A stretch of DNA of 64,000 nucleotides from JAFMPW01 sp041743085 (GTDB lineage Bacteria; Bacteroidota; Bacteroidia; Flavobacteriales; Flavobacteriaceae). Each line of letters starts with the position of its first letter. Within the stretch, counting starts at the first letter, position 1. Below, piece by piece: positions 1-8,871 of this stretch. The position numbers and the translations under genes were made by a program. The notes beneath the pieces were generated by a model. The model had not been told where the DNA came from and ran no database searches. It saw only the letters and a list, made by a program, of their open reading frames with translations. The stretch is from the NCBI GenBank assembly GCA_041743085.1, contig JBGTNL010000038.1, positions 124,001 through 188,000 of the forward strand. The letters are read 5' to 3'.

Positions 1-128
1 GCCCTACCCTGCTGATAGAATATGATAATATCCAGAATGATGCCAACCATGTGCATACCGTGGTCCGCGATCTTACGAACGATTTTGCCGAGGATGTACT
101 AAAAGCCCATTACGAACAGGAACACTAA
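1..128 (+). CDS. C-terminal end of a DUF3500-family protein (partial)
   Basis: Frame 3 is open from the window edge to the TAA at 126-128 and gives about 41 residues. The stretch contains LIEYDN, then NDANHVHTVVRD and NDFAEDVLKAHY. I recognise this as the conserved C-terminus of the DUF3500 family, in which an aromatic/Asp strand is followed by an NHxH motif and a DFG/DFA-DxLxxHY tail. The start and most of the gene lie outside the window. It ends 10 bp before the aldo/keto reductase, so the two are probably co-transcribed. DUF3500 proteins are uncharacterised secreted proteins, and no function is claimed. Confidence 0.75.
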   Translation, partial: PTLLIEYDNIQNDANHVHTVVRDLTNDFAEDVLKAHYEQEH

Positions 129-138
129 ATGATACAAC

Positions 139-1110
139 ATGAATTATAGAAAATTCGGAAAGACCCAATGGAAGGTGAGCGAAATAGGATACGGCATGTG
201 GGGTATGGGGGGTTGGACGGATTCCGATGATATCCTCTCTGCTAAATCCTTGGATCTGGCCGTAGAACGTGGGGTGAACTTCTTTGATACCGCATGGGGC
301 TACGGGGAAGGACATAGTGAAAAGTTACTGGGCCAGCTGGTGAAACGGCATCCCAATACGAAGTTGTATACCGCCAGTAAAATCCCTCCAAAGAATTTTA
401 AATGGCCGGCAATACCGGAATACACTTTTGAAGAATCCTATCCCAAAGAGCATGTGTTGGAGTACACCGATAAGACTTTAAAGAATTTAGGATTGGAGCA
501 AATTGATTTAATGCAGTTTCACACCTGGTACGATGGCTGGTCAGGGAGAGACGAATGGCGGCGTGCCGTGGAAGACCTTAAGAGCGCAGGGAAGATTGCC
601 GCAATGGGAATAAGTGTAAACCGTTGGGAACCTGAGAATGGCATTGCAGCCCTTAAAACAGGATTGATTGATGCCGTTCAGATCATTTACAATATCTTCG
701 ATCAGGCGCCTGAAGATGTATTATTCCCGCTCTGTGAAGAGTTAAATATCGGTGTTATTGCCAGAGTCCCTTTTGATGAAGGTACACTTACCGGTAACAT
801 TACTAGAGAGACCACCTTTCCCGAAGGCGATTGGAGAGGCACCTATTTTGTGCCGGAAAATCTCAATTCAAGTGCCGATAAGGCAGATTTGCTTCGCCCT
901 CTGGTTCCGGAGGGGATGACCATGGCCGAAATGGCATTGCGGTTTATAACTATGAACAATACGGTAAGCACTATCATTCCGGGTATGCGCAAAGCCCGTA
1001 ATGTGACCGCCAATACCGCCTTGAGCGACGGTAAGGGCCTGCCGGAAGAATTGTTCCGGGAACTGCGTAAACACCGCTGGGACAGAATACCCACATCTTG
1101 GTCTCAATAA
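139..1110 (+). CDS. Aldo/keto reductase
   Basis: This 323-residue NAD(P)H-dependent aldo/keto reductase has a single TIM barrel and no signal peptide, so it should act in the cytosol. The catalytic tetrad is visible as D50 and Y55 (FFDTAWGYGEG), K81 (TASK) and H128 (MQFHTW). The C-terminal ...TVSTIIPGMRKARNVTANT is the usual cofactor-phosphate-binding region. The ATG start is 10 bp after the DUF3500 stop. It probably interconverts a sugar or small aldehyde/ketone and its alcohol, but the substrate cannot be read from sequence. The next gene, a sugar isomerase-like barrel, follows after 40 bp, which suggests a shared sugar pathway. Confidence 0.92.
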   Translation: MNYRKFGKTQWKVSEIGYGMWGMGGWTDSDDILSAKSLDLAVERGVNFFDTAWGYGEGHSEKLLGQLVKRHPNTKLYTASKIPPKNFKWPAIPEYTFEESYPKEHVLEYTDKTLKNLGLEQIDLMQFHTWYDGWSGRDEWRRAVEDLKSAGKIAAMGISVNRWEPENGIAALKTGLIDAVQIIYNIFDQAPEDVLFPLCEELNIGVIARVPFDEGTLTGNITRETTFPEGDWRGTYFVPENLNSSADKADLLRPLVPEGMTMAEMALRFITMNNTVSTIIPGMRKARNVTANTALSDGKGLPEELFRELRKHRWDRIPTSWSQ

Positions 1111-1150
1111 AACCATATGACCGGCTTACTAATTCAATAAAACGTATTCC

Positions 1151-1990
1151 ATGAGAACAAGAAGAGATTTTATGAAACAAACCGGGGCCATCGCCATGGG
1201 CGTTACCATTCTGCCCTCCTTTTCCCTTATCCCGGCAAAAGAAAAAAAGTTAGGGGTTCAACTCTATACCTTTCGAAAAGAAATGGCCGCAGATCCTGTG
1301 GGTACATTGAAGCAAATTGCGGCTATTGGGATCAGGGAAATTGAAACCGCACGAAGCGAAAAAGGACATTATTACGGCCTGAAAGCGAAAGAAATGAAAG
1401 ATGTCTGCAATGACCTTGGAATGAAATTGGTAAGTGGCCATGTGCATCTGGACGAAAATTGGCAAAACACCATGGAGCAGGCGGTGGCATCTGGCCAGAA
1501 ATACCTTATTTGTTCTACCATGCCCACTGAGGGGCAAACCGTAGATAATTACAAAAATGTGGCCGAGGCTTTTAACAATGCGGGGGAAGATTGCAAAAAA
1601 CTAGGACTAAAATTCGGCTATCACAACCACGCCTACGAATTTGAGACTGAAAACGGGGAAGTACTTTATGATATTCTGCTTAAAAATACCGAACCCGACT
1701 ACGTGCACATGGAATTGGATCTTGGATGGGTCATCGTTGGCGGCAAAGACCCATTGGACTACTTTAAGAATTATCCCGGCCGTTTTCCCTTATGGCATTT
1801 AAAGGATATGGATATGAGCGAAAAACAGAGCACCGAATTTGGAAAAGGGGGCCTCAACATTCCCGCAATGATGGCCAATCAGAAAGCTTCTGGGGTACAA
1901 CATATTTTTATTGAACAGGAAGAGTACGCCACTACGCCCCTTGAAAGTATGAAACACAATATGGAGTTTATGCGTAATCTCCGGGGTTAG
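1151..1990 (+). CDS. Tat-exported sugar phosphate isomerase/epimerase-like TIM barrel
   Basis: The 279-residue protein belongs to the xylose-isomerase-like / AP endonuclease 2 superfamily. The N-terminus MRTRRDFMKQTGAIAMG is a twin-arginine signal (R4-R5), with probable cleavage after SLIPA, so the enzyme should fold in the cytosol and work in the periplasm. Barrel motifs with candidate metal ligands are EIETAR, SGHVHLD, GYHNHAYEFE, HMELDLGW, WHLKDMD and FIEQEEY. Exported members in Bacteroidota often sit with Gfo/Idh and DUF1080 genes, as they do more loosely here, and are candidates for acting on keto-sugars. Despite the family name, a phosphate substrate is unlikely for a periplasmic enzyme. 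Confidence 0.85.
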   Translation: MRTRRDFMKQTGAIAMGVTILPSFSLIPAKEKKLGVQLYTFRKEMAADPVGTLKQIAAIGIREIETARSEKGHYYGLKAKEMKDVCNDLGMKLVSGHVHLDENWQNTMEQAVASGQKYLICSTMPTEGQTVDNYKNVAEAFNNAGEDCKKLGLKFGYHNHAYEFETENGEVLYDILLKNTEPDYVHMELDLGWVIVGGKDPLDYFKNYPGRFPLWHLKDMDMSEKQSTEFGKGGLNIPAMMANQKASGVQHIFIEQEEYATTPLESMKHNMEFMRNLRG

Positions 1991-2009
1991 TAACTACGAA
2001 TAAAAAAAT

Positions 2010-3368
2010 ATGCCCGAGCCCGTAGATCCGTATGTTCTCTCCCCTGAAAAAGCGAGGCAACCCCCCGACAATTTCAGGGACAGGCTAAAATTTCTGGGAC
2101 CTAGTTTTATATTGTCCGCTTCCATTGTGGGTTCAGGGGAATTGATTGCCACCACTACCCTCGGCGCCCAGGCGGGTTTCATTACTTTTTGGGTGATCAT
2201 AGTGAGTTGCATAGTAAAAGTAGCCGTGCAACTCGAATTTGGCAAGCATACCATCCTTACCGGAGAAACGGCCATGCAGGCCTTTAACAAATTGCCCGGG
2301 CCGCGCTTTGGCAGGGCCAAATGGACGGTGTGGACAGTGCTTCTCGTGATGATCATAAAGTTACTCCAGGTAGGTGGAATTGTGGGAGGAGTTGCCATTA
2401 TACTGAATATCCTGGCCCCCGGCCTGGGAATTCCTGTTTATGCCTTTCTTATTGCAATTGTAGTTGCGCTCATGATTTTCAGAGGTTACTACCATTTCAT
2501 TGAAAAGATCTCCCTTGGGATGATTGGCCTCTTTACTCTTTTTACCTTTGCTTCCCTGTATTTCCTCTCCTTCACGCCATTTCAGATCAGCTGGGATGAC
2601 CTCTGGAGCGGACTGCAGTTAAATCTTCCCAAAGAAGCCGTTGCCGTGGCATTTGGCGCCTTCGGTATTACGGGCGTCGGAGGCGATGAGATCATCCACT
2701 ACAATTATTGGTGCCTGGAGAAAGGTTATGCTTCCTTCACCGGCAAAAATGACGGCTCCGAAGCATGGAAGGAAAGGGCCGAAGGTTGGCTCAAGGTCAT
2801 GAAACTGGATGCGCTCATGGCAATGTGCGTATACACCACGGTAACCGCCGCATTTTATCTCCTGGGTGCAGCGGTTTTGCATGCGCAGGGACATGTGCCT
2901 CAAGGCTACGCTATGGTGGAGACGCTGTCCGAAATGTATACGCAATCCCTGGGGCCGTACGCGAAAACAGCATTTTTAATTGGGGCTTTCATAACACTGT
3001 TTTCTACGCTGTTTGCTGCCCTGGCCGCATGGACCCGGCAGCTTTCCGATATCTTCGGGCAGATCGGGTGGATTAATTTTGGGGATTTTGCAATTCGCAA
3101 ACGCACGGTCGCCATTCTTGCATGGGTACTGCCTTTGTTGTGGGCATTATTGTTTGTCTTTATAAAATTACCCGTCTTGATGGTAATCACAGGTGGAATC
3201 GTGGGATCCTTCCTCCTCTTTCTGGTCGTTTTTGCAGTGCTTCATTTTAGATATAAAAGATTGCAGCGGTTTTTCAGACCCGGAATTTTTTATGATCTTG
3301 TTTTATGGATCAGCATCCTAAGCATTATCGCCGTGGGCGTGCTGGGCGTTTTAAAACTACTTTTCTAG
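2010..3368 (+). CDS. Nramp-family transporter, divergent (canonical metal motifs absent)
   Basis: This 452-residue inner-membrane protein has about 11 hydrophobic segments. The segment GPSFILSASIVGSGELIATT aligns with Nramp TM1, so I place it in the Nramp/SLC11 family (LeuT fold). In canonical Nramps TM1 carries DPGN and TM6 carries MPH; here the equivalent positions read GSGE (41-44) and GGDE (224-227, in GVGGDEIIHYN). Acidic residues at both unwound helices could still bind a cation or proton, but manganese/iron transport should not be assumed. The ATG is 19 bp after the isomerase-like gene, which suggests one operon and possible uptake of a product of those enzymes. Confidence 0.8.
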   Translation: MPEPVDPYVLSPEKARQPPDNFRDRLKFLGPSFILSASIVGSGELIATTTLGAQAGFITFWVIIVSCIVKVAVQLEFGKHTILTGETAMQAFNKLPGPRFGRAKWTVWTVLLVMIIKLLQVGGIVGGVAIILNILAPGLGIPVYAFLIAIVVALMIFRGYYHFIEKISLGMIGLFTLFTFASLYFLSFTPFQISWDDLWSGLQLNLPKEAVAVAFGAFGITGVGGDEIIHYNYWCLEKGYASFTGKNDGSEAWKERAEGWLKVMKLDALMAMCVYTTVTAAFYLLGAAVLHAQGHVPQGYAMVETLSEMYTQSLGPYAKTAFLIGAFITLFSTLFAALAAWTRQLSDIFGQIGWINFGDFAIRKRTVAILAWVLPLLWALLFVFIKLPVLMVITGGIVGSFLLFLVVFAVLHFRYKRLQRFFRPGIFYDLVLWISILSIIAVGVLGVLKLLF

Positions 3369-3622
3369 TCTACTAAAAAGGTAGTAATGAAATTTTACGA
3401 AAAACTGAAACCACTTTCTAGCCAGAATAGAAAGCGAACAGTACGTAAATGGACGGTCAAGTTACGCACAGGCCCTGCCAACTATTTCTTCCTTAACGCC
3501 TACCAGGGATTTTTAGTTGCATAGCGTTTGATTACATAGGATCGCTGCAATGAAATTGCGTATTTTTAGGGATGCCCATTAATCGACGATCCGGACAAAA
3601 AGCTCAATTAAAAACGTCACTT

Positions 3623-5272
3623 ATGAAACACAATTGTAGTATACTTCTTTTCTTGACCTTTCTCCTTTCAATAGCTTGCTCAAAAACCCCTAGGTACGAT
3701 GTTCTCATAAAAAACGGAACAATCATCGACGGTTCCGGGGAAGTGGCCTTTAACGGGTCGATCGGCATAAATGCAGATACCTTAGCGGCCATAGGCAACC
3801 TGGGGGATGCTACGGGAACTACGGAAATTGATGCAACGGGTCTCACGGTGGCTCCGGGATTTATTAATATGCTGAGTTGGGCGAATGTTTCGCTTATTGA
3901 AGATGGCAGGTCCCAGGGGGATATCCGGCAGGGAGTGACCCTGGAGGTTTTAGGAGAAGGACATTCCATGGGACCCTTAAATGAAAACATGAAGAAAGAA
4001 ATGAAGGAAGACCAGCAGAACATTACCTATGATATTTCCTGGACTACTTTGGGGGAATATCTTGAATTTCTGGAGAAAAAAGGAGTATCAACCAATATAG
4101 CTTCCTTTGTGGGAAACGGGACGCTCCGGGAATATGTAATGGGTTACGAAAATAGAAAGCCAACTGCCGAAGAATTGGGTAAAATGAAGGAATTAACGCA
4201 ACGAGCTATGGAGGAAGGAGCTGTCGGACTTTCTACCTCCCTCATTTATGTGCCAAGCGGACATGCCAAGACCGAAGAAATTATTGCGTTGGCTAAAGTG
4301 GTTTCTGCCAATGACGGTATGTATATTTCCCATATTCGGGATGAGGAGGAGAAATTGCTGGAAGCAGTTCAGGAATTGATAGAAATTGCAGAGAACGCCA
4401 ATATCCCTTCAGAGATCTATCACTTTAAGGCATCGGGTACGGAGAACTGGCATTTGCTGGACGAGGCGATAGCGCTGGTCAATAATGCAAGGGAAAGAGG
4501 TTTGCAAGTCACCACCGATATGTATATGTACAATGCCAGTTCTACCGGGTTGAATATTGTGTTACCGGCCTGGGCCAAGGAAGGTGGACACGATAAAACG
4601 ATATCCTTAATGAAGCAACCCGGCAAAAGAAAACAGATGATAGAAGAGATAAAATTCCATGTACCCCCGGATAAGATCCTCTTCGTCGGATTTAAAAATA
4701 AGGATATGCGAAATCTCATTGGAAAGACCCTTGCTGAAGTTGCCCGGGAACGAAATAAACCTGCGGCCGAGACGGTGGTAGATCTTATTTATGAGGACGA
4801 CAGCAGAATACAAGTGGTCTATTTCTCCATGTCTGATGACAATATAAAAAAGAAACTGAAACTCCCCTATATGTCCATTTGCTCCGATGCGGGTTCCTAT
4901 ACCAATGAGGGGGTATTTCTGGAACAAAGCACACATCCGAGGGCATATGGCTCCTTCGCCCGCCTTCTTGGTCATTTTGTGCGCGAAGAAAAGGTAATAC
5001 CACTGGAGGAAGCCATTTACAAACTAACCACCTTGCCTGCCACAAATTTAAAATTAAAAAAACGGGGAGCGCTAAAAGAAGGCTACTTTGCCGATGTGGT
5101 GCTTTTTAATGCAGACGAAATTAAAGATAATGCCACCTTCGACAAACCCCATCAATATGCTACAGGTATGATACACGTTTTAGTAAATGGTACGCAGGTA
5201 TTGAAAGACGGTGAGCATACAGGAGCATTTCCCGGAAAGTTCGTAAAGGGTCCGGGATGGAAGGAAGAGTAA
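3623..5272 (+). CDS. Amidohydrolase-family lipoprotein related to N-acyl-D-amino-acid deacylase
   Basis: The start is set at the ATG at 3623, because the 549-residue product then begins with a clean lipoprotein signal (LSIAC, C19); an in-frame ATG at 3572 adds an unlikely 17-residue extension. The fold is a metal-dependent TIM barrel with a composite beta-sandwich. SHIRDE, the YHFKASG histidine, TTDMYMYNAS and CSDAGSYTNEG match D-aminoacylase. The first-strand HxH metal motif (usually PGFIDxHxH) is replaced by PGFINMLSW (L84, W86), and the usual bridging Cys region reads GVTLEVLGEG. A one-metal site or an altered reaction is therefore possible. It may process N-acyl-D-amino acids or peptidoglycan fragments at the membrane. 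Confidence 0.82.
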   Translation: MKHNCSILLFLTFLLSIACSKTPRYDVLIKNGTIIDGSGEVAFNGSIGINADTLAAIGNLGDATGTTEIDATGLTVAPGFINMLSWANVSLIEDGRSQGDIRQGVTLEVLGEGHSMGPLNENMKKEMKEDQQNITYDISWTTLGEYLEFLEKKGVSTNIASFVGNGTLREYVMGYENRKPTAEELGKMKELTQRAMEEGAVGLSTSLIYVPSGHAKTEEIIALAKVVSANDGMYISHIRDEEEKLLEAVQELIEIAENANIPSEIYHFKASGTENWHLLDEAIALVNNARERGLQVTTDMYMYNASSTGLNIVLPAWAKEGGHDKTISLMKQPGKRKQMIEEIKFHVPPDKILFVGFKNKDMRNLIGKTLAEVARERNKPAAETVVDLIYEDDSRIQVVYFSMSDDNIKKKLKLPYMSICSDAGSYTNEGVFLEQSTHPRAYGSFARLLGHFVREEKVIPLEEAIYKLTTLPATNLKLKKRGALKEGYFADVVLFNADEIKDNATFDKPHQYATGMIHVLVNGTQVLKDGEHTGAFPGKFVKGPGWKEE

Positions 5273-5322
5273 GACAGCGATTTTTTGATGCCTTGTCATC
5301 GGTTTTTTCAAACTTAAACCTC

Positions 5323-5838
5323 CTATTTCCCGGTTTTTGACCTGAAAGCGGAAACTTCTTCGCTGGTTACCGGAGCAGCCGCATTTCCGAAACTATTTCT
5401 TATATAGGAGGCAACGTGGGCTATTTCGGCATCGCTAAGCATACCGAATGCGGGCATCGCATTTGAATAGGTAGAACCATTTACTACCAGCCCCTCATTT
5501 GAACCGTTTATAAGGATGGCCAGCAATTGATCAGTATCTCCGGTAACATACAGTGTATTTTTTAAAGGAGGGTTTAAACCGGAAACGCCGCTCCCTGTAG
5601 CCTGATGACAAACCAAACAATTCTGCACGTAAACCTGCTTCCCTGCTGACATATACTCAGGGGTTCTGACGGAATCTATTTTCGTAGAAGCATTTGTAGC
5701 TTTTTCAACGGCTGTTTCCGAACTTTCCTTATTGTTCCTCTTAGTCTCCCCGCAGCCGGCAAATAGCAATACCAACAAAATGGTGAAAAACAGTTTAATC
5801 TGAATCCCACTGCCTGATTTTGTACTTTGGTTACTCAC
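5323..5838 (-). CDS. Lipoprotein c-type cytochrome
   Basis: The likely start is GTG at 5838. It overlaps the upstream stop in GTGAGTAA and gives MSNQSTKSG followed by a good lipoprotein signal (FAGC, C29); an upstream ATG in the same frame would bury that signal. The 171-residue product has a linker, then a class I cytochrome c domain with heme motif CLVCH (C74, C77, H78) and a likely Met ligand in NAMPAFGM. It should be membrane-anchored and face the periplasm. Its 8-bp overlap with the sorbosone-dehydrogenase-like gene implies translational coupling, so it probably accepts electrons from that enzyme. Confidence 0.88.
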   Translation of the reverse strand: MSNQSTKSGSGIQIKLFFTILLVLLFAGCGETKRNNKESSETAVEKATNASTKIDSVRTPEYMSAGKQVYVQNCLVCHQATGSGVSGLNPPLKNTLYVTGDTDQLLAILINGSNEGLVVNGSTYSNAMPAFGMLSDAEIAHVASYIRNSFGNAAAPVTSEEVSAFRSKTGK

Positions 5839-7147
5839 CGGTATAAACAATCCTGTACAGGGTACCCCCGGCATCATCAGAAACATATAAGGATCCATCC
5901 GGTCCCTGAGCTAAACCTGTTGGCCTGTGCGCGGCCTGATCGGGGGATTGAATAGTATCGATACCCGCAAAGCCATCCGCAAATACTTCCCAGTCACCAC
6001 CGGGTTTTCCATTCTCAAAGGGAACAAAAGCAACCATATAACCCTCCTGCACTTCCGGAGCCCGGTTCCAGGAACCGTGAAAGGCGATAAATGCCCCATT
6101 TTTATACTTTTCCGGAAACATATTTCCGGTATAGAAGAGCAGTGCATTGGGGGCAAGGTGCCCCGGAAAGGCAACTACAGGATCTATGGCATCTTCACCG
6201 CCGGTCTTTTTGGTATCCCCGCCGTATTCAGGGGACAGGATCTTCTTTTTCTTAATTTGATCATAATAAATATAGGGCCAGCCCGCGTCGTCGCCCTCTT
6301 CCACCATATACATTGTTTCTGCGGGAAGTGTGGCCGACGATTCCGTATCGTATAGATCGGGATAGAGGGTGTTCAACTGATCCCTCCCATGCTGGGTAAC
6401 AAATAACTTATTAATTTCACTATTCCAATCCAGCCCTACAACATTCCTTAATCCGGTTGCAAACCGGGTACCGTCACCATAGGATTGCATTAGTTTATCG
6501 GTTCTGAACCTCCAGATACCCCCTGCGGAATCAAGAATTTTGCAGGGCATCATTCCCGGGGAGCCTAATGTCCTGTCCTCTTCCTGGCAGGCATTTGAAT
6601 AAGCGCCAATATTTACATAAATGTTTCCCGCCTTATCCATGGTTATTGATTTTGTTGCATGTGACCTTCTCGCAACCAATTTATGCACCAGGGTATCCGG
6701 GGTGTTGGGAGCGGTAACTTTTGCGTTACCATCAAGTGGATACCGGAAAATGGCCTCGTCAGACGTAGCATATAGATAGTTATTACCCAAATAAATCCCT
6801 GATCCCCCATAATCGCCGAAACCTTGTTTTGAATCGGCAACACCATCTCCGTCAGTATCCTCAAGATAAAGTATGCTTTTTCCGTCAACAGCCTCTCTTA
6901 ATTTTACGTATATACCGCCTTTGGAAGTAACAGCAATATGGCGGGGCTTCCCCAGGGAGTCTGCAACCTTCACTACTCCGAAACCATCAGGAACCACCAA
7001 GCCCGCATGGTCTTCACTCAACGCCAAATCTGGCGCTGCTTCTTCTTTATCCTTGGTTTCTTCCCTGCATGCCGCGAACATTATAATTAGGGAAAATGCG
7101 AATAGTAAATTTGTGTTTCTAATTTTTAGTAATGAAAATATATTCAT
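5831..7147 (-). CDS. Sorbosone-dehydrogenase-like PQQ sugar dehydrogenase, lipoprotein
   Basis: The 438-residue protein starts with a lipoprotein signal (IIMFAAC, C27). The rest is a six-bladed propeller of the soluble glucose/sorbosone dehydrogenase family. Visible family signatures are PRHIAVTSKGGIYVKL, GLRNVVGLDW, QHGRDQL, DDAGWPYIYYD, AFHGSWNR and the terminal GPDGSLYVSDDAGGTLYRI. These enzymes oxidise sugars or sugar aldehydes with PQQ in the periplasm and need an electron acceptor, which is likely the overlapping cytochrome c. A Gfo/Idh oxidoreductase gene lies 69 bp upstream on the same strand. No PQQ biosynthesis gene is in the window. Confidence 0.87.
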   Translation of the reverse strand: MNIFSLLKIRNTNLLFAFSLIIMFAACREETKDKEEAAPDLALSEDHAGLVVPDGFGVVKVADSLGKPRHIAVTSKGGIYVKLREAVDGKSILYLEDTDGDGVADSKQGFGDYGGSGIYLGNNYLYATSDEAIFRYPLDGNAKVTAPNTPDTLVHKLVARRSHATKSITMDKAGNIYVNIGAYSNACQEEDRTLGSPGMMPCKILDSAGGIWRFRTDKLMQSYGDGTRFATGLRNVVGLDWNSEINKLFVTQHGRDQLNTLYPDLYDTESSATLPAETMYMVEEGDDAGWPYIYYDQIKKKKILSPEYGGDTKKTGGEDAIDPVVAFPGHLAPNALLFYTGNMFPEKYKNGAFIAFHGSWNRAPEVQEGYMVAFVPFENGKPGGDWEVFADGFAGIDTIQSPDQAAHRPTGLAQGPDGSLYVSDDAGGTLYRIVYTGE

Positions 7148-7216
7148 CTTATATTTTATATTGAATTAAATTTAATATCGTTTTAAATGACCGTGCCGAA
7201 CTGAGAAGCGGCTAAA

Positions 7217-8323
7217 TTACAGATCGACCTTATTACCGGTTTTTGCCGCCAAAAAAATGGCATCAATGATTTTCATATCCTTAACGCCTTCCTCCCCGTT
7301 AACGGGAACCAGAGGTTCATCACCGTCTAAAATGATACCAGCCATTTCATCCATCTGAACTGTCTGATGGGTTACGATGGGTTCTGTTAGCGGGCCAAGA
7401 TGCGTACGCCCTTTGATGGGGCCATAGCCTGTGGAGGGTTGCATTTCTGCAAATCCTTTTTCACCGTTCAGGAAAAAACGGTCGAGGTTGTTCATTGAAT
7501 AGGTTGACAGGCATGAAGCTACAGCGCCACCGGGGAAACCCATTTGAAACTGGATGGTTTCATCTATCCCTTCCTTAAATTTTTCAGGATTATTTTTGGT
7601 TTCCTGTGCAGTAACCCATGTAGGTTCTTCTCCAATCATATATCGGGCACCATTTATGGAATAAATACCGATGTCCATCATGGCTCCGCCCCCGGATAGT
7701 TCCTTGTTCAATCGCCATTGGTTGGGATCCCCTATTATAAATCCGCTTTGCCCCTGGAAAAAAAGAGGTTTCCCAAATTCACCGGCCTTCCGCATTTGCA
7801 CAACTTTAACCGTATTTGGCTCAAAGTGCATTCTATAACCAATGAGTAATTTTACATTGGCTGCCTTACAGGCTGCAACCATTTCTTCGCCCTCTTTGGC
7901 GTTAACCCCCATAGGTTTTTCACAGATAACATGTTTCCCCGCTTTGGCTATGCGAACGGTATGCTCGCGGTGAAGGCCATTGGGGGTTATAACATAAACC
8001 GCATCTATATCCGGATTGTCTTTGATCTTGTCAAAATTTTGATAATTGTAACAATTTTTTTCGGAAATGTTATATTTTGCCCGCCAGGCAGTGACCTTCG
8101 AAGGGGTACCACTTATAACCCCGACCAATTTGGCCCGTTTACAAGATTGCATTGCTTCGGCAACCCGGGTGCCATAACTTCCAAGTCCCATAATAGCCAT
8201 GCGAAGCATGGGCCCTTCATAAGGGGGGTATGACAATGCATAAAGCTCTGAAGAAGTATGCAAAAGTGGTAATCCAATGGCCGAAACAGTAAGCTTTTGA
8301 ATAAAATTGCGCCGTGAAGTCAT
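7217..8323 (-). CDS. Tat-exported Gfo/Idh/MocA oxidoreductase
   Basis: This 368-residue NAD(P)-dependent sugar oxidoreductase has a twin-arginine leader (MTSRRNFIQKL, R4-R5), so the cofactor would be carried out already bound in the folded enzyme. The Rossmann domain shows GLGSYGTRVAEA and the EKPMGVN motif with the conserved Lys. The C-terminal domain follows from YRMHFEPN. Exported members of this family can use a tightly held cofactor. The gene leads a minus-strand set with the PQQ-dehydrogenase-like enzyme and cytochrome c, which fits periplasmic sugar oxidation. The substrate cannot be fixed from sequence. Confidence 0.9.
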   Translation of the reverse strand: MTSRRNFIQKLTVSAIGLPLLHTSSELYALSYPPYEGPMLRMAIMGLGSYGTRVAEAMQSCKRAKLVGVISGTPSKVTAWRAKYNISEKNCYNYQNFDKIKDNPDIDAVYVITPNGLHREHTVRIAKAGKHVICEKPMGVNAKEGEEMVAACKAANVKLLIGYRMHFEPNTVKVVQMRKAGEFGKPLFFQGQSGFIIGDPNQWRLNKELSGGGAMMDIGIYSINGARYMIGEEPTWVTAQETKNNPEKFKEGIDETIQFQMGFPGGAVASCLSTYSMNNLDRFFLNGEKGFAEMQPSTGYGPIKGRTHLGPLTEPIVTHQTVQMDEMAGIILDGDEPLVPVNGEEGVKDMKIIDAIFLAAKTGNKVDL

Positions 8324-8416
8324 AAAATTAGGATATTTGCCTATATAGAGGATGATCTGAAAATTGGTGCGGTTAAAAATACGGTTAAAAAGAATTCAAA
8401 ACAATTTAATAAAAAG

Positions 8417-8626
8417 TTATTGTTGTCCGGTAATACCAAAACTACAAGTATATTGGGCGTTCCCATTATATTTGTTATCCAAGGGCTTGCTTTTCATACA
8501 TTGCCAACAAGTATGAACGTATCTTTGGCCCCTGAATCAACTATATGATTTCGGTTGGTCACGATCAGGTCTACGTCTTATGTCTTGTAGCGCAGCGGTC
8601 TTACGTCTTTAACCGGACATTAGTGA
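8417..8626 (+). repeat. 210-bp dispersed repeat, copy 1
   Basis: The stretch from TTATTGTTGTCCGGTAAT to ACCGGACATTAGTGA matches the reverse complement of 37242-37452 almost base for base, with a few substitutions and 1-2 bp indels. It contains the repeated word TTACGTCTT...AAGTCTTGTAGCGCAGCGG. An open frame in the other copy is broken here, so it is probably not coding. It sits in the 548-bp gap between two divergent genes; apart from this repeat and the inverted repeat at 8721-8803, I see nothing else there except likely upstream sequence of both genes. Confidence 0.85.
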
Positions 8627-8720
8627 TAAAAAGTAAAAAAGAATATCCATATGAAACACCCATGGCGGTGCAAAACAATTTTAAGGAACCCGTCACAAAA
8701 GGAGATGAATAAGCCTGGAA

Positions 8721-8803
8721 ACTAGAGCCTAGAACCAAGAAACAAGACAGATTGCAATCGAACGGACGTATAAAAGTCTAGGTTCTAGCCTCTTGGCTCT
8801 TGA
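8721..8803. repeat. Imperfect inverted repeat, non-coding
   Basis: The left arm around AGAGCCTAGAACCAAG (8724-8739) and the right arm CTAGGTTCTAGCCTCTTGG are imperfect reverse complements separated by about 30 bp. Flavobacterial intergenic DNA often carries this kind of tract. No open frame supports a gene. It could fold in RNA, but it lacks a terminal T-run that would make it a standard terminator. Confidence 0.5.
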
Positions 8804-8871
8804 TTCTTTTTGCAATTATTCAAATAAACGCAAATAATTGAAAATCAAATTATTAACATGAATTTATTCGC

